Below the pieces are notes generated by a model, which ran no database searches, had not been told where the DNA came from, and worked only from the letters and a program-made list of their open reading frames with translations. DNA of 64,000 nt from an uncultured Lachnospiraceae bacterium (lineage in GTDB: Bacteria; Bacillota; Clostridia; Lachnospirales; Lachnospiraceae), in contig CAMWUL010000003.1 of the NCBI GenBank assembly GCA_947177445.1, positions 52,963 through 116,962 on the forward strand, read 5' to 3'. Of this stretch, positions 47,379 through 56,894 are shown one piece after another (position 1 is the first letter of the stretch; every line of letters starts with the position of its first letter). The position numbers and the translations under genes were made by a program.

Positions 47379-48830
47379 ATGAGTCTGCACGAAGAATGCG
47401 GTGTGTTTGGGATTATCAGTCCTCATATTGCTCATGTGGCGGAAACTGTATATTATGGATTGTATGCTCTGCAGCACCGGGGGCAGGAGAGCTGCGGGAT
47501 TGTAGTTAACGATGATGGTGTATTTTCCTCCTGTAAGGATCTGGGGTTGGTCAGCGAGGTTTTTACCGCGGATACATTATGCCGGCTGCCCCAGGGAAAT
47601 ATGGCGGTGGGACATGTGCGCTATGGAACAACTGGAGGAAGCAGCCGCAGAAATTGTCAGCCTTTGGAGGTCAACCATCAGAAGGGGAAAATGGCTCTTG
47701 CACACAACGGAAACCTCAGCAATGCGGTTCAGCTGCGGGATGAGCTGGAGCTGTCCGGCGCCATTTTCCACACCACCAGCGACACGGAGACCATTGCCTA
47801 CATCGTTACCAGAGAGCGTCTGAGAACCTCTTCTATCGAAGAGGCTCTCAGCGGTGCCATGGGTATTCTGGAAGGGGCTTATTCTCTGATCCTGATGTCT
47901 CCCCGGAAGCTGATCTGTGCCAGGGATCCTTACGGTTTCCGCCCACTCTGTTATGGGCAGACGGAGGATGGAATGTATGTGGCGGCTTCCGAAAGCTGCG
48001 CTCTGAAGGCTGTGGGAGCAAAATTTATAAGAGACCTGGAGCCGGGAGAAATTCTTGTGTTTGGTCCGGAGGGGATCGTATCCCGCAGAGAGCACTGTGA
48101 AAAAAAGGAAAAAAGGCTGTGTATTTTTGAATACATTTATTTTGCCAGACCGGATTCCGTTCTGGACGGCGTATCGGTTCATGAAGCCAGAATCCGGGCA
48201 GGAAGGATATTGGCCCGGGAACATCCGGTTCAGGCGGATATGGTAGTGGGAGTGCCGGATTCAGGGATGGATGCCGCTCTGGGGTTTGGCATGGAGTCGG
48301 GGATTCCCTATGAGATTGGACTGATCAAGAACAAGTATATTGGAAGAACTTTTATTTCGCCCGGTCAGCACACCCGGACGGATCAGGTGCGAATTAAGCT
48401 CAGCGCCATAGAGGAATGTGTCAGAGGAAAGAGGGTGGTGCTGGTGGATGATTCTATAGTGAGAGGCACTACCAGCGGGCGTATTGTCCGGCTTCTGCGG
48501 GAAGCCGGAGCCAGAGAGGTTCATATGCGTATTTCCTCGCCGCCTTTTCTGAATCCCTGCTACTATGGAACCGATATTGATTCCCGGGAGCATTTAATTG
48601 CCTGCCGTCACAGTGTTTTAGAGACGGCGGAGATTATCGGCGCGGACAGTCTTGGATACCTGCCTGTTCCGGAGCTTAGTTCTCTGGTTGGAGGATGCGG
48701 ATACTGCAGTGCCTGCTTTGACGGGCATTATCCCACACCGGTTCCCGCCGACACCCGAAAAGACCGGTTTGAGCAAAAGCTGTCCTTGCAGGCACGGCCT
48801 CTTGACTCATCGCTCGCAGGAATAAAGTAA
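47379..48830 (+). CDS. purF: Amidophosphoribosyltransferase
   Basis: ECGVFGI N-terminal Cys, LQHRGQESCGI, VVLVDDSIVRGTTSGRIVRLLREAGA (PRPP motif); start 47379 behind aaggagt. Confidence 0.95.
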   Translation: MSLHEECGVFGIISPHIAHVAETVYYGLYALQHRGQESCGIVVNDDGVFSSCKDLGLVSEVFTADTLCRLPQGNMAVGHVRYGTTGGSSRRNCQPLEVNHQKGKMALAHNGNLSNAVQLRDELELSGAIFHTTSDTETIAYIVTRERLRTSSIEEALSGAMGILEGAYSLILMSPRKLICARDPYGFRPLCYGQTEDGMYVAASESCALKAVGAKFIRDLEPGEILVFGPEGIVSRREHCEKKEKRLCIFEYIYFARPDSVLDGVSVHEARIRAGRILAREHPVQADMVVGVPDSGMDAALGFGMESGIPYEIGLIKNKYIGRTFISPGQHTRTDQVRIKLSAIEECVRGKRVVLVDDSIVRGTTSGRIVRLLREAGAREVHMRISSPPFLNPCYYGTDIDSREHLIACRHSVLETAEIIGADSLGYLPVPELSSLVGGCGYCSACFDGHYPTPVPADTRKDRFEQKLSLQARPLDSSLAGIK

Positions 48831-50018
48831 TATTACAGCTTCAACAGCCAGAAAAATAATCAATATCGGCAATAACATGGGCAGTGCCCCAACTGCCGCC
48901 CCAAGGAAAAGCATAATCACCGGGACAATGTATTTTCGCGGATGATGCCACAGGTCGCTCTCGATTTTCCAGCCCCGCACGGGAAAAAACCATTCCAGCA
49001 GGAGGGAACAAAACGCACTTTGCAAGGCAAAGAAAAGGGCGGCGGCAATGGTGGACAGAGAAACACTGCCAGTCTGGATCTGCAGACTGCAAAGGAAAAT
49101 AATATTTGCGGTTATATTGCATAAAAAGATCAACAGGCAATAGGGTACGCAAAAGGTTTTCCTCTGACCTGGCAGGAAACGGACGGCCTGCTCCAGCGCC
49201 GGGTCAGCGGACAGCAGGATACAGACGGGAGTATTCAGGGACAAAATGGCGAAGCCAATGGGAACGGCGGCCAGGCTTTCCACTCCTTTGAAAAAAAGCG
49301 GCAGTACAAGGGCAGCACACCACATAACAGCTGTATTTGCCAGATAATTTTTGTGGGATTGAAAATATCGAAAAAAATATCTCCATACGGAATAATGTCC
49401 ATGTCCTTTTACCGCGGGGGTGTTGACTTCTCCCTCCGGATGATAAAAGCAATATGCGTCTGTACATTGTAAAAGCATGGCGGCAAGAACAATGTTGACA
49501 ATCATCCACAATAGGAACCAGGGTCTGTTCTGCCAAAACAGAATGGAGGCAAACAGGACGGCAGTCCAAAGACCGCCCCAATACCAAAATTTTTTGGCGG
49601 AATAAACAGCGGCAGTCATGAGGACTGCATTTACCGCGCAAAGAATGCTTCCAAGGATTTCGGTGGGGTTCCGCACGGATACAGCCAGTAAAACTGCCCA
49701 AAGTCCTGCGGTTTTGGTTGAAAGGGTATAGGCGCCTAAGGCAGCTGTATACGAAAGGACAAATGACCGGCGGTGAAAAGGAGCCATCATCATATTCTGC
49801 ATATGGCAGGTGCGGGACTCTGAAGCTAAGCACTGCCACATGATGCCTGCAGTAAAAGTACTTATCATCAAATACAAAATACGAGATGAGATCGGTATCC
49901 TCAAATCGGCAATATACAATCCCCAGAATACGATGAGATCAATAAAAGCAGTCCGTGTCAGCTTCTCATATTTTGCTCCAAACACTTTTTTTGCGAAAGC
50001 CTTAAAAATTATTTTCAT
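48807..50018 (-). CDS. ABC transporter permease-like membrane protein
   Basis: Multiple hydrophobic segments; downstream of ABC ATPase with overlap; convergent 24-bp overlap with purF. Confidence 0.65.
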   Translation of the reverse strand: MKIIFKAFAKKVFGAKYEKLTRTAFIDLIVFWGLYIADLRIPISSRILYLMISTFTAGIMWQCLASESRTCHMQNMMMAPFHRRSFVLSYTAALGAYTLSTKTAGLWAVLLAVSVRNPTEILGSILCAVNAVLMTAAVYSAKKFWYWGGLWTAVLFASILFWQNRPWFLLWMIVNIVLAAMLLQCTDAYCFYHPEGEVNTPAVKGHGHYSVWRYFFRYFQSHKNYLANTAVMWCAALVLPLFFKGVESLAAVPIGFAILSLNTPVCILLSADPALEQAVRFLPGQRKTFCVPYCLLIFLCNITANIIFLCSLQIQTGSVSLSTIAAALFFALQSAFCSLLLEWFFPVRGWKIESDLWHHPRKYIVPVIMLFLGAAVGALPMLLPILIIFLAVEAVILLYSCER

Positions 50019-50709
50019 AATGCAGAGCCTCCCGAATTTCTGCTGCGTTTACATGTCCGTGCTCAAAGGTTCGTGAAATTTTCCCGCTTTCCAGAACGAA
50101 TACCCGGTCTGAGGTCAGTGTGATGCTTTCCAGAATATGGGAGGAAAACAGTACTGTTCCATGATTCTTGTAGTCTGTAATCAGCCGATATAAATATTCG
50201 GTGCTTTGGAAGTCCAGCCCGTTGACCGGCTCGTCAAGGAGAAGCAGTTTTGGTTTCAGTGCAAAGGCGGTAATCAAAAATACTTTTTTACAATTGCCGG
50301 TAGACAGATCCTTCAGCAGGGTGTCCATGTAATTTTCAAAGTGAAATCCCCGTACCAGCGCCGATACATCGGACAGCTCCTTTCCGTAAGCATTAAAAAC
50401 ATAGGACAGGTATTCCCGGAAGGTAAAATATTGAAAAGAATTGTCCTCCGCAAACACGGTATAGCGGCAGCGCTTGAAATCCTGCGCCCGAAGATTGGCA
50501 GGCCTGCCGCATAGCAGGATGCTGTCGGCGCAAAAGCCGGAGAGCAGTCCGGACAATACCTTCAAAAAGGTGGTTTTTCCGGCTCCGTTTAAACCGATCA
50601 GACCTACAGCTTCATGTTCGTTCAGCTCCAGAGATAAATTGGACAGCACCATTTTTTCCCTGTCATACCATGTGTTTAAACCTTTTACAGCCAAGAGAGA
50701 GTTTTTCAT
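50002..50709 (-). CDS. ABC transporter ATP-binding protein
   Basis: VGLIGLNGAGKTTFLKVLSGL, LLLLDEPVNGLD. Confidence 0.88.
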   Translation of the reverse strand: MKNSLLAVKGLNTWYDREKMVLSNLSLELNEHEAVGLIGLNGAGKTTFLKVLSGLLSGFCADSILLCGRPANLRAQDFKRCRYTVFAEDNSFQYFTFREYLSYVFNAYGKELSDVSALVRGFHFENYMDTLLKDLSTGNCKKVFLITAFALKPKLLLLDEPVNGLDFQSTEYLYRLITDYKNHGTVLFSSHILESITLTSDRVFVLESGKISRTFEHGHVNAAEIREALHYENNF

Positions 50710-50719
50710 TTTGTCCTCC

Positions 50720-50884
50720 TTACCGATCCTTTTCCTTTTTCCATGCTTTATAAGCGGAATACAGGAAAGCCCCGCCTAAGATAACATAGAGGCCGGCCAT
50801 TTGAAGATTTCCGGACATACCGCTTACAATGGCTGCCGCCAGCCAGATCAGACTCATAATTCCGCGAATGTATATATGACGCAT
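50720..50884 (-). CDS. 54-aa predicted small membrane protein (not in supplied ORF track)
   Basis: MRHIYIRGIMSLIWLAAAIVSGMSGNLQMAGLYVILGGAFLYSAYKAWKKEKDR; RBS AGGAGG upstream; ends 10 bp before the ATPase start. Confidence 0.75.
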   Translation of the reverse strand: MRHIYIRGIMSLIWLAAAIVSGMSGNLQMAGLYVILGGAFLYSAYKAWKKEKDR

Positions 50885-50934
50885 AATTGTTACCTCCTGA
50901 AATGTTTTTGTCTGTTACATCTAAACTATAGCTG

Positions 50935-50978
50935 AAAAAAGAAGCCTGTGCGGATATGTCCGCAATCGGCTTCTTTTT
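50935..50978 (-). terminator. Terminator of the RR-HK operon (possibly bidirectional)
   Basis: GAAGCC..GCGGACATATCCGC..GGCTTC followed by TTTTTT on the minus strand. Confidence 0.7.
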
Positions 50979-51026
50979 GACCGCGAATGGCAGCAAGAAT
51001 TTATATGTCTTACAGCTGGATATATG

Positions 51027-52322
51027 TTATTCGTCGGACACGCCCTGAAAAGAAAGAGTGGCAACAGCCCGGAAGGTGCCTTCCTGATAGGAAGTCTGCA
51101 CCGTGCCTTCGTATTTTTGAGCGGCGGTCAAAGCGCTTTTCAACCCCCATCCGTGCAAACCGTTTTCTTGCTTTGTTGATTCCAGTACGCCGTCTTTCTG
51201 GACGGGCGAAGGTCCAAAGCTGTTCTCTACCTTTATGACCAGCATTTGATTGATACGACGGATGGTAAGCCGGATAAACCGCCTGTCTTTTTCCGGCACC
51301 TGCTGTGCTGCTTCCAGGGCATTATCTAAAAGATTTCCCAATATTGCACACAGGTCGGCGCTGCGAAGATTGGTGCGGCGGGGAAACTCAACCTGTGTCT
51401 GATACTGTATACCGTCGGCCTCGGCGGCCCGGGCTTTGCTGTTAATGAGATAGTCCGCAGTTTCGTCTCCCGTCCATACGGCTGCAGACTCCTGCACAGG
51501 AGCCTGCAGCTCGTCCAGATACTGCAGGGCTTCCTCCAGCTTTTTATGAGAAAGGAGCCTGCGCAATGCTCCTATATGATTGTGAAAATCATGAAACAGC
51601 CTGGCATTTGCCGCATACGCATGATTTAATGCGGTATAGTCCCGCTCCAGCAGCTGGGCCTGCTGGGTTTTTAACTCCGCCAGCTCTTTTTCAACCTGGT
51701 ATTGCCGATTCATATTGAACACCAGGACGGATGTCATCAGCACAACGGCTAAAATTGTCCACATATCCAGGATATCATCCGGGATTGTCAGCGCGGTTTG
51801 TTCCGATAAAGTGATTACTGCAATAAAGCCTGCCACAGCAAGCGCCGACGCAAAGCGAAACGCTTCTTTTCCCGCCATGTCTGGGTGTTTCCACAGGTAC
51901 AGCGCCGCAGCGGCTGACAGCACGGAAAAAAGCCATACGGCAATTTGGCCTATTGCCGTATCGGGGACGAGAAAGGCAGGGGAGTGAAATAATACGCCCA
52001 GCCATGCGGCAATCAGAAACTGCCAGAAGGAAGCCGCAAGCTGGTAAAAAATCCCCATGAACAGGCTTATTCTGGATTCTGCGCGCTGAAAGCGGCGGGC
52101 GCAGAAGGCAAGCCAGACAGCTTCTGCGCTCATGCGGTAAAAACCGGACAAGTCCGCTGCAGACAATGCGGCGGTTATGCCGGCAATGCCGGCCAGGGAT
52201 ATTATCACACCCTTCCTCCCGGGCTTTTTAGCCGGCAGAAGCCGGAAAACGAAAAACAGAAATGCCGCAGCCTGCAGACACAGAGCTCCCATATGCGAAA
52301 ACAGAATCAGCGGATTTATCAT
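51027..52322 (-). CDS. Sensor histidine kinase, AgrC-like with GHKL ATPase
   Basis: ARLFHDFHNHIGALRRLLSHKKLEEALQYLDEL, DLCAILGNLLDNALEAAQ, GLHGWGLKSALTAAQKYEG; ATGA overlap with RR supports start 52322. Confidence 0.85.
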   Translation of the reverse strand: MINPLILFSHMGALCLQAAAFLFFVFRLLPAKKPGRKGVIISLAGIAGITAALSAADLSGFYRMSAEAVWLAFCARRFQRAESRISLFMGIFYQLAASFWQFLIAAWLGVLFHSPAFLVPDTAIGQIAVWLFSVLSAAAALYLWKHPDMAGKEAFRFASALAVAGFIAVITLSEQTALTIPDDILDMWTILAVVLMTSVLVFNMNRQYQVEKELAELKTQQAQLLERDYTALNHAYAANARLFHDFHNHIGALRRLLSHKKLEEALQYLDELQAPVQESAAVWTGDETADYLINSKARAAEADGIQYQTQVEFPRRTNLRSADLCAILGNLLDNALEAAQQVPEKDRRFIRLTIRRINQMLVIKVENSFGPSPVQKDGVLESTKQENGLHGWGLKSALTAAQKYEGTVQTSYQEGTFRAVATLSFQGVSDE

Positions 52323-53038
52323 ATATGTGTCCCCCAATAATGGTTGATCTGCTCCTTTACTTCCTGCAGATGGGAGCGGCTGATGGGGAGGATCGTCCCG
52401 CTCTTAAGAACTGCCGTCCCGTCCTTAATCTGCATTATGTGTATCAAATTCACGATACAGCCCCGGTCAATAAAAAGAAATTCCTCCGCATCCAATTCCC
52501 CGTAAACCTGCTGCAGGCTTTTTCGTACCTTTGACATTCCGCCGGAAGCGGCGATACGGGCGTTTTTCCCGTCGCGTTCAATGTAGTAGATATCCCGGTA
52601 AGGGATTTTCTCAAGACGGCTGTTTGTCTGAATGGTATAGGCTTTTCCCTCTTCCAGCTCGATCAATTTGACCGCATCCCGTATGGCGGCGGGAAGCCTC
52701 GTTTCCAGAGTATTCTTGGGCACGTATCGAAAAACGGACAGCTCAAAAGCATCTATGGCGTATTCGATGTGGGAAGTGATAAAGATAATTTTTACATTGG
52801 GCAGAAACGGCTTGATTTTTTCTGCAATTTCCATACCTGTATTTCCCGGCATTTCTATGTCCAGTAAAATCAGGTCAAAGAAAAAGTGATCTTCGGTTAT
52901 ATCATAGAGCAGATTATCGCCGGCAGTATAGACATCAATTTTGCCAACGCTTCCACATTGCTTTAAACAAATCCCCACAATTTCCTTATGGGCTTGAACA
53001 GCCTCTTTGTCGTCATCACAGACCGCTATGCGTAACAT
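52319..53038 (-). CDS. LytTR-family response regulator
   Basis: LRIAVCDDDKEAVQAHKEIV, DLILLDIEMPGNTGMEIAEKI, C-terminal LytTR (IPYRDIYYIERDGKNARI); start 53038. Confidence 0.9.
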   Translation of the reverse strand: MLRIAVCDDDKEAVQAHKEIVGICLKQCGSVGKIDVYTAGDNLLYDITEDHFFFDLILLDIEMPGNTGMEIAEKIKPFLPNVKIIFITSHIEYAIDAFELSVFRYVPKNTLETRLPAAIRDAVKLIELEEGKAYTIQTNSRLEKIPYRDIYYIERDGKNARIAASGGMSKVRKSLQQVYGELDAEEFLFIDRGCIVNLIHIMQIKDGTAVLKSGTILPISRSHLQEVKEQINHYWGTHI

Positions 53039-53063
53039 GATTTCACCTCGCTTACAAGAGGTC

Positions 53064-53126
53064 ATTATACTATGTCCCGTCAGGTTTCTCAAGCCCGGCA
53101 AAATTGCATTTCCGTGGAATTTTGCC
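53064..53126 (-). promoter_or_regulatory. Promoter and adjacent 9-bp dyad upstream of RR-HK operon
   Basis: Minus strand TTGAGA - 17 - TATAAT; dyad GGCAAAATT-12-AATTTTGCC at 53097-53126 just upstream of the -35. Confidence 0.6.
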
Positions 53127-53210
53127 AGACAGAATTGTTTTTGGCTTATGTTTGTGATAAGGTTAATACAATAATTGGGTTAAGAAGATTACGGAAGGAG
53201 GGGAATATAA

Positions 53211-54419
53211 ATGGAGAATGTAAATATGGAAGGCTCTTATACCGCATATGAAATTGTTCCGCTGCCCAAAGAAAAATGGCAGGGAACGCTCATTCCCATG
53301 CGGTATACCACCACAGAATATTATGATGTGTCGGTCGGACAGAAGGAAGACGGCTTTCGGGTGACGCTGGAGAAAAAGACATTTGCGGAGCCGGTCAGTC
53401 ATACTCCGGAGGAGTATGATTTTCCGGACAAGCTGTACCAGGAGCACTGGGAGAAGGCCTGCGCCTGGGGAGTGCTGGAGGGGCAGGAGATGATTGCCTG
53501 TATTGAAACCTGCCCGGAGGAGTGGTCCAACCGGCTGATGGTGACGGAGCTCTGGGTTCATGAGGCCCATCGCAGAAAGGGAATTGCACATGAGCTGATG
53601 GCGGTGGCAAAGGAGCAGGCCCGTCTGGAGAGGCGGCGTGCCCTGATCCTGGAAACCCAGTCCTGCAATGTGGGCGCAATTGCTTTCTATCTGCAGGAGG
53701 GCTTTACTTTGATCGGCTTCGATTCCTGCTGCTACCAGAATGGGGATCTGGATCGCAAGGAGGTGCGGCTGGATCTGGGAATGCTGTACAACAGAAGGCC
53801 GGAATTAAAAAGGGAGGATATTGAAATCCGCCCGGAGACAGAGAAAGACTATTTCGGGACAGAGGAAATGACCATGCGTGCCTTCTGGAACAAACATCAC
53901 AAGGGCTGTAATGAACATTTTCTGGTACATAAGCTTCGGACTTCCGGGGATTATCTGCCCGGACTTTCCCGGATCGCTGTCAGGGACGGAAGGGTCATCG
54001 GCGGAATCTTCTACAGCAGGGCATGGCTGAAAAAGGATGACAGGAGTATGGAGATATTGACCTTTGGCCCCTTATGCGTGGAGCCGGCCTGGCAGGGATG
54101 CGGGGTGGGCAGATTGCTCTTGGAGGAAACCATGGCCCTGGCCAAGCAGGCCGGATACCCGGGTATCGTGATCTTCGGAGAGCCGGATTATTATCCGCAC
54201 AGGGGCTTTGTTACCTGCGACAAACTGGGGATTACCACGGCAGAAGGAAAAAACAGCGATGCCTTTATGGGATGTGAACTGTTTCCCGGAGCGCTGAAGG
54301 CCTTTGGAGGCAGCTTTTATGAATCAGAGATTTTCGAACAGCTTTCCCCGGAGGAGACAGAAATTTTTTCGGCGCAGTTCCCTCCGTTGAGAAAGCAGTA
54401 TTTTCCCATGCAGTGGTGA
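53211..54419 (+). CDS. Two-domain GNAT N-acetyltransferase
   Basis: Two acetyl-CoA-binding motifs: ELWVHEAHRRKGIAHELMAVAKEQA and FGPLCVEPAWQGCGVGRLLLEETM. Confidence 0.85.
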   Translation: MENVNMEGSYTAYEIVPLPKEKWQGTLIPMRYTTTEYYDVSVGQKEDGFRVTLEKKTFAEPVSHTPEEYDFPDKLYQEHWEKACAWGVLEGQEMIACIETCPEEWSNRLMVTELWVHEAHRRKGIAHELMAVAKEQARLERRRALILETQSCNVGAIAFYLQEGFTLIGFDSCCYQNGDLDRKEVRLDLGMLYNRRPELKREDIEIRPETEKDYFGTEEMTMRAFWNKHHKGCNEHFLVHKLRTSGDYLPGLSRIAVRDGRVIGGIFYSRAWLKKDDRSMEILTFGPLCVEPAWQGCGVGRLLLEETMALAKQAGYPGIVIFGEPDYYPHRGFVTCDKLGITTAEGKNSDAFMGCELFPGALKAFGGSFYESEIFEQLSPEETEIFSAQFPPLRKQYFPMQW

Positions 54420-54454
54420 ATGGAATGTCAATGCCGACGTCTGCATTGCGGAAG

Positions 54455-54514
54455 CCCGAGGCTGCCTGCGTTGGGCATCATGCTGCTTTGAACGGCGAAG
54501 CCGTGAAAAGAAAC
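54455..54514 (+). repeat. Partial copy (right half) of the 30,628 MITE-like element
   Basis: cccgaggctgcctgcgttgggcatcatgctgctttgaacggcgaagccgtgaaaagaaac, nearly identical to 30684-30743. Confidence 0.8.
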
Positions 54515-54536
54515 GTTTATGGAGGATAAAAACAGG

Positions 54537-55061
54537 ATGGAGACAGAAGATATTATTCTTGGAAAAGCAAAATATGAGGACTGGAGATCTATGTATCGTA
54601 ATGTCTGGTCAAGGCCGGAGACAGCGGAATATATGTTATGGAGGGTGACGGCTGATGAGGATGGGGCCAGGGAGAGGATACAGAGGACGGTCACATGGCA
54701 GGAAACCCATGACGCATGGCTGGTCTATGAGAGGGGCAGCGGCCAGGCTATTGGTTTTGCCGGAGTGGAGGAAACAGAGCCGCATATTTATCATGAGACG
54801 GGTATTGCCCTGGGACCGGAGTATGTCGGAAGGGGATATGGGAAACAGATATTGCGTTTATTGATGGATTACTGTTTTTCTTTAGGCGGGCAAGATTTCT
54901 ATTATTCTACGCGGGCAGGGAACCTTGCTTCAAGGGCACTGGCATTATCCTGTGGATTGGTTTATCAGTATTCGGAGCAGAAGACAGACCAGCGCAATGG
55001 GAAAGCTTATGAAATGGTGGTTTATAAAAAGAATTTGAAAAGTACAGGGAGTATTTTATAA
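54537..55061 (+). CDS. GNAT family N-acetyltransferase
   Basis: AIGFAGVEETEPHIYHETGIALGPEYVGRGYGKQILRLLMDY; start 54537 or 54519. Confidence 0.8.
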   Translation: METEDIILGKAKYEDWRSMYRNVWSRPETAEYMLWRVTADEDGARERIQRTVTWQETHDAWLVYERGSGQAIGFAGVEETEPHIYHETGIALGPEYVGRGYGKQILRLLMDYCFSLGGQDFYYSTRAGNLASRALALSCGLVYQYSEQKTDQRNGKAYEMVVYKKNLKSTGSIL

Positions 55062-55074
55062 GGAGGTAACTGCT

Positions 55075-55887
55075 ATGGCTTTTTTCAACACAAACAACAA
55101 ATCTAAAACTGATACCACATTGCATTTGAATCTGATTGATTTTCATCCCTTTGAAACTGATTTGGCTCCGCAGGTACTATCACTGGTTCAAGAGTATCAG
55201 AGCCGTATCCCTAAACAAAAACCTTGTGGACGGGACGAATTTATCGCTTTGCTGTCGGGTATTGCCGCTCTGCGGAAAACACCGGGAATCCCCGGTCCTG
55301 ATCAAATTTCTTTTACTACATTACCCAGATGTGCATCTTCTGAGGATGAAGCCATTTGTCGGGCGCACTTGAAACAAGTATTCGGCATTACAGATAAGAA
55401 ATCCTTGCTTGATTTTTGTCAACAGGAAATTCTGTGCAATCGCCAATATTTGGACTTTGTGGCTTTTTGGGAAGGACATCCCCCTTTCAGTTTGGAGGAG
55501 CTGGATGAACAAGTACTGGAATTTTTTAAAGTGGCACGAGATTTTTCGGCTCAATTCTATCATATTGTAGGTCATCGTGGGTATTTGGCATGGGACATCA
55601 GTGAGTGCATGGGACATTTGCGCAATGGTTATGCGTGTGGTTTGTTAAAGCGGAACGAATTTGATGATTTGGCGGAGTATTGGCTAAACCAAACGCATAT
55701 TTTCAAAAACTGGGTGGATTTTGCAGCCAGTCTGGTATGCGGCGAGTTATACTGGGATTTCCGCCACAACACAAAACTGCCTGAGCTGAACGCTGGGCTG
55801 AATTTGTACCGAAGGCTGGTATCTATTCTTTTGGACAATGATACTGCATGGGGCAGTGGTATGTGGTATGTGCCTTCTCGTGATTGA
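55075..55887 (+). CDS. DUF1266-like protein
   Basis: GYLAWDISECMGHLRNGYACGLL, HIFKNWVDFAASLVCGELYW. Confidence 0.6.
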   Translation: MAFFNTNNKSKTDTTLHLNLIDFHPFETDLAPQVLSLVQEYQSRIPKQKPCGRDEFIALLSGIAALRKTPGIPGPDQISFTTLPRCASSEDEAICRAHLKQVFGITDKKSLLDFCQQEILCNRQYLDFVAFWEGHPPFSLEELDEQVLEFFKVARDFSAQFYHIVGHRGYLAWDISECMGHLRNGYACGLLKRNEFDDLAEYWLNQTHIFKNWVDFAASLVCGELYWDFRHNTKLPELNAGLNLYRRLVSILLDNDTAWGSGMWYVPSRD

Positions 55888-55911
55888 AAATAGTGCAAAA
55901 TCCCTCGGACA

Positions 55912-56069
55912 AGCGATGGTCGCAGCCGCATTTACAAGGCACATAACGGCTCGTCCATTTTCACAGGGGACGCTGGCAGTGGGGAAGCAATGCCCGTCGC
56001 TATTTGATTGAGCATGATTTGGTCGAGGCTATCATCGTTCTGCCAGAGAATATGTTTTACAACTTATAA
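55912..56069 (+). pseudogene. Fragment of type I restriction-modification methyltransferase subunit (HsdM), one frameshift
   Basis: Conceptual SDGRSRIYKAHNGSSIFTGDAGSGE / (-1 nt) / SNARRYLIEHDLVEAIIVLPENMFYN matches conserved HsdM C-half motifs. Confidence 0.85.
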
Positions 56070-56240
56070 AGTGACTGGGAAAGGAACAGCTTTGGATGAA
56101 TAATAATGAATTAGTTCCCTATGAGGACATCTATTCAGAAATAAGGGATTTGGCAAAGGCTTTTCTGTACGGACATTACAGCAGTTATCGACTTCATCCT
56201 GCAGGCTTCAGACCAGGGCATCATGTCAGTCGTGATATCT

Positions 56241-56894
56241 TCAATGCGCATCTGTCCGCTTACACCTTAAGTAAATGATTCCCCATAAAAGCATACCGAC
56301 TGTTGTAACAGTGCACTTATTCCATAACCAAACAGGATTTTGTTCATCGGCATATCTAATAAACAGATAAATATACTCTACTCCCGAAATTCTAAGCAGA
56401 CTGCGTGTTAAAAGAACGATCAGCCATATAATACCACAGGCTAATATTGCAATATGTTCCCCGTTATAATAAATTCCAAACAGCGCACATAAAGATGACA
56501 AAAGGAATGCTGGCGGGAAATAAATAATAAGCAGTTCCCATAATGGTAATTCGTATCTGAAAGCAGATGAAAACACCATACAAATAACAGCAAATACAGT
56601 GGATATTCCAAAGGTGATTACATAACGGAGCAGTACCCAATGAAACAGGGAACTGCTTTGTGCAGCAATAATATCAAAATTAATGTCTGCCCGTGTTTTT
56701 CCCCATTCGCCCACGGCGATTGTTGCAAAAAAGGGGAAGAGCACTTCAAAACTGACAGGGTAAAAATGAAGCAGTTCCCCGGCAATCGCAGAAAGTACAA
56801 TAAGTGCAGACGTAAAAGCTGCTGATATGATAAAAAAATTCATCCCTATAATTTTTATCTCACTCTTAACTCTCCTTATCATTCTGACCTCCAA
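56241..56894 (-). CDS. ABC-2-type permease-like membrane protein
   Basis: Multiple TM segments; overlaps the next gene of the ABC operon. Confidence 0.6.
   Translation of the reverse strand: MEVRMIRRVKSEIKIIGMNFFIISAAFTSALIVLSAIAGELLHFYPVSFEVLFPFFATIAVGEWGKTRADINFDIIAAQSSSLFHWVLLRYVITFGISTVFAVICMVFSSAFRYELPLWELLIIYFPPAFLLSSLCALFGIYYNGEHIAILACGIIWLIVLLTRSLLRISGVEYIYLFIRYADEQNPVWLWNKCTVTTVGMLLWGIIYLRCKRTDAH

Noticed and set aside
50748-50996. 82-aa minus-strand ORF from the track
   Set aside because: Different frame from the 54-aa ORF with RBS; crosses the RR-HK terminator
56096-56278. 60-aa ORF MNNNELVPYEDIYSEIRDLAK...
   Set aside because: Weak RBS, next to the hsdM relic, no recognisable domain; more likely residual sequence
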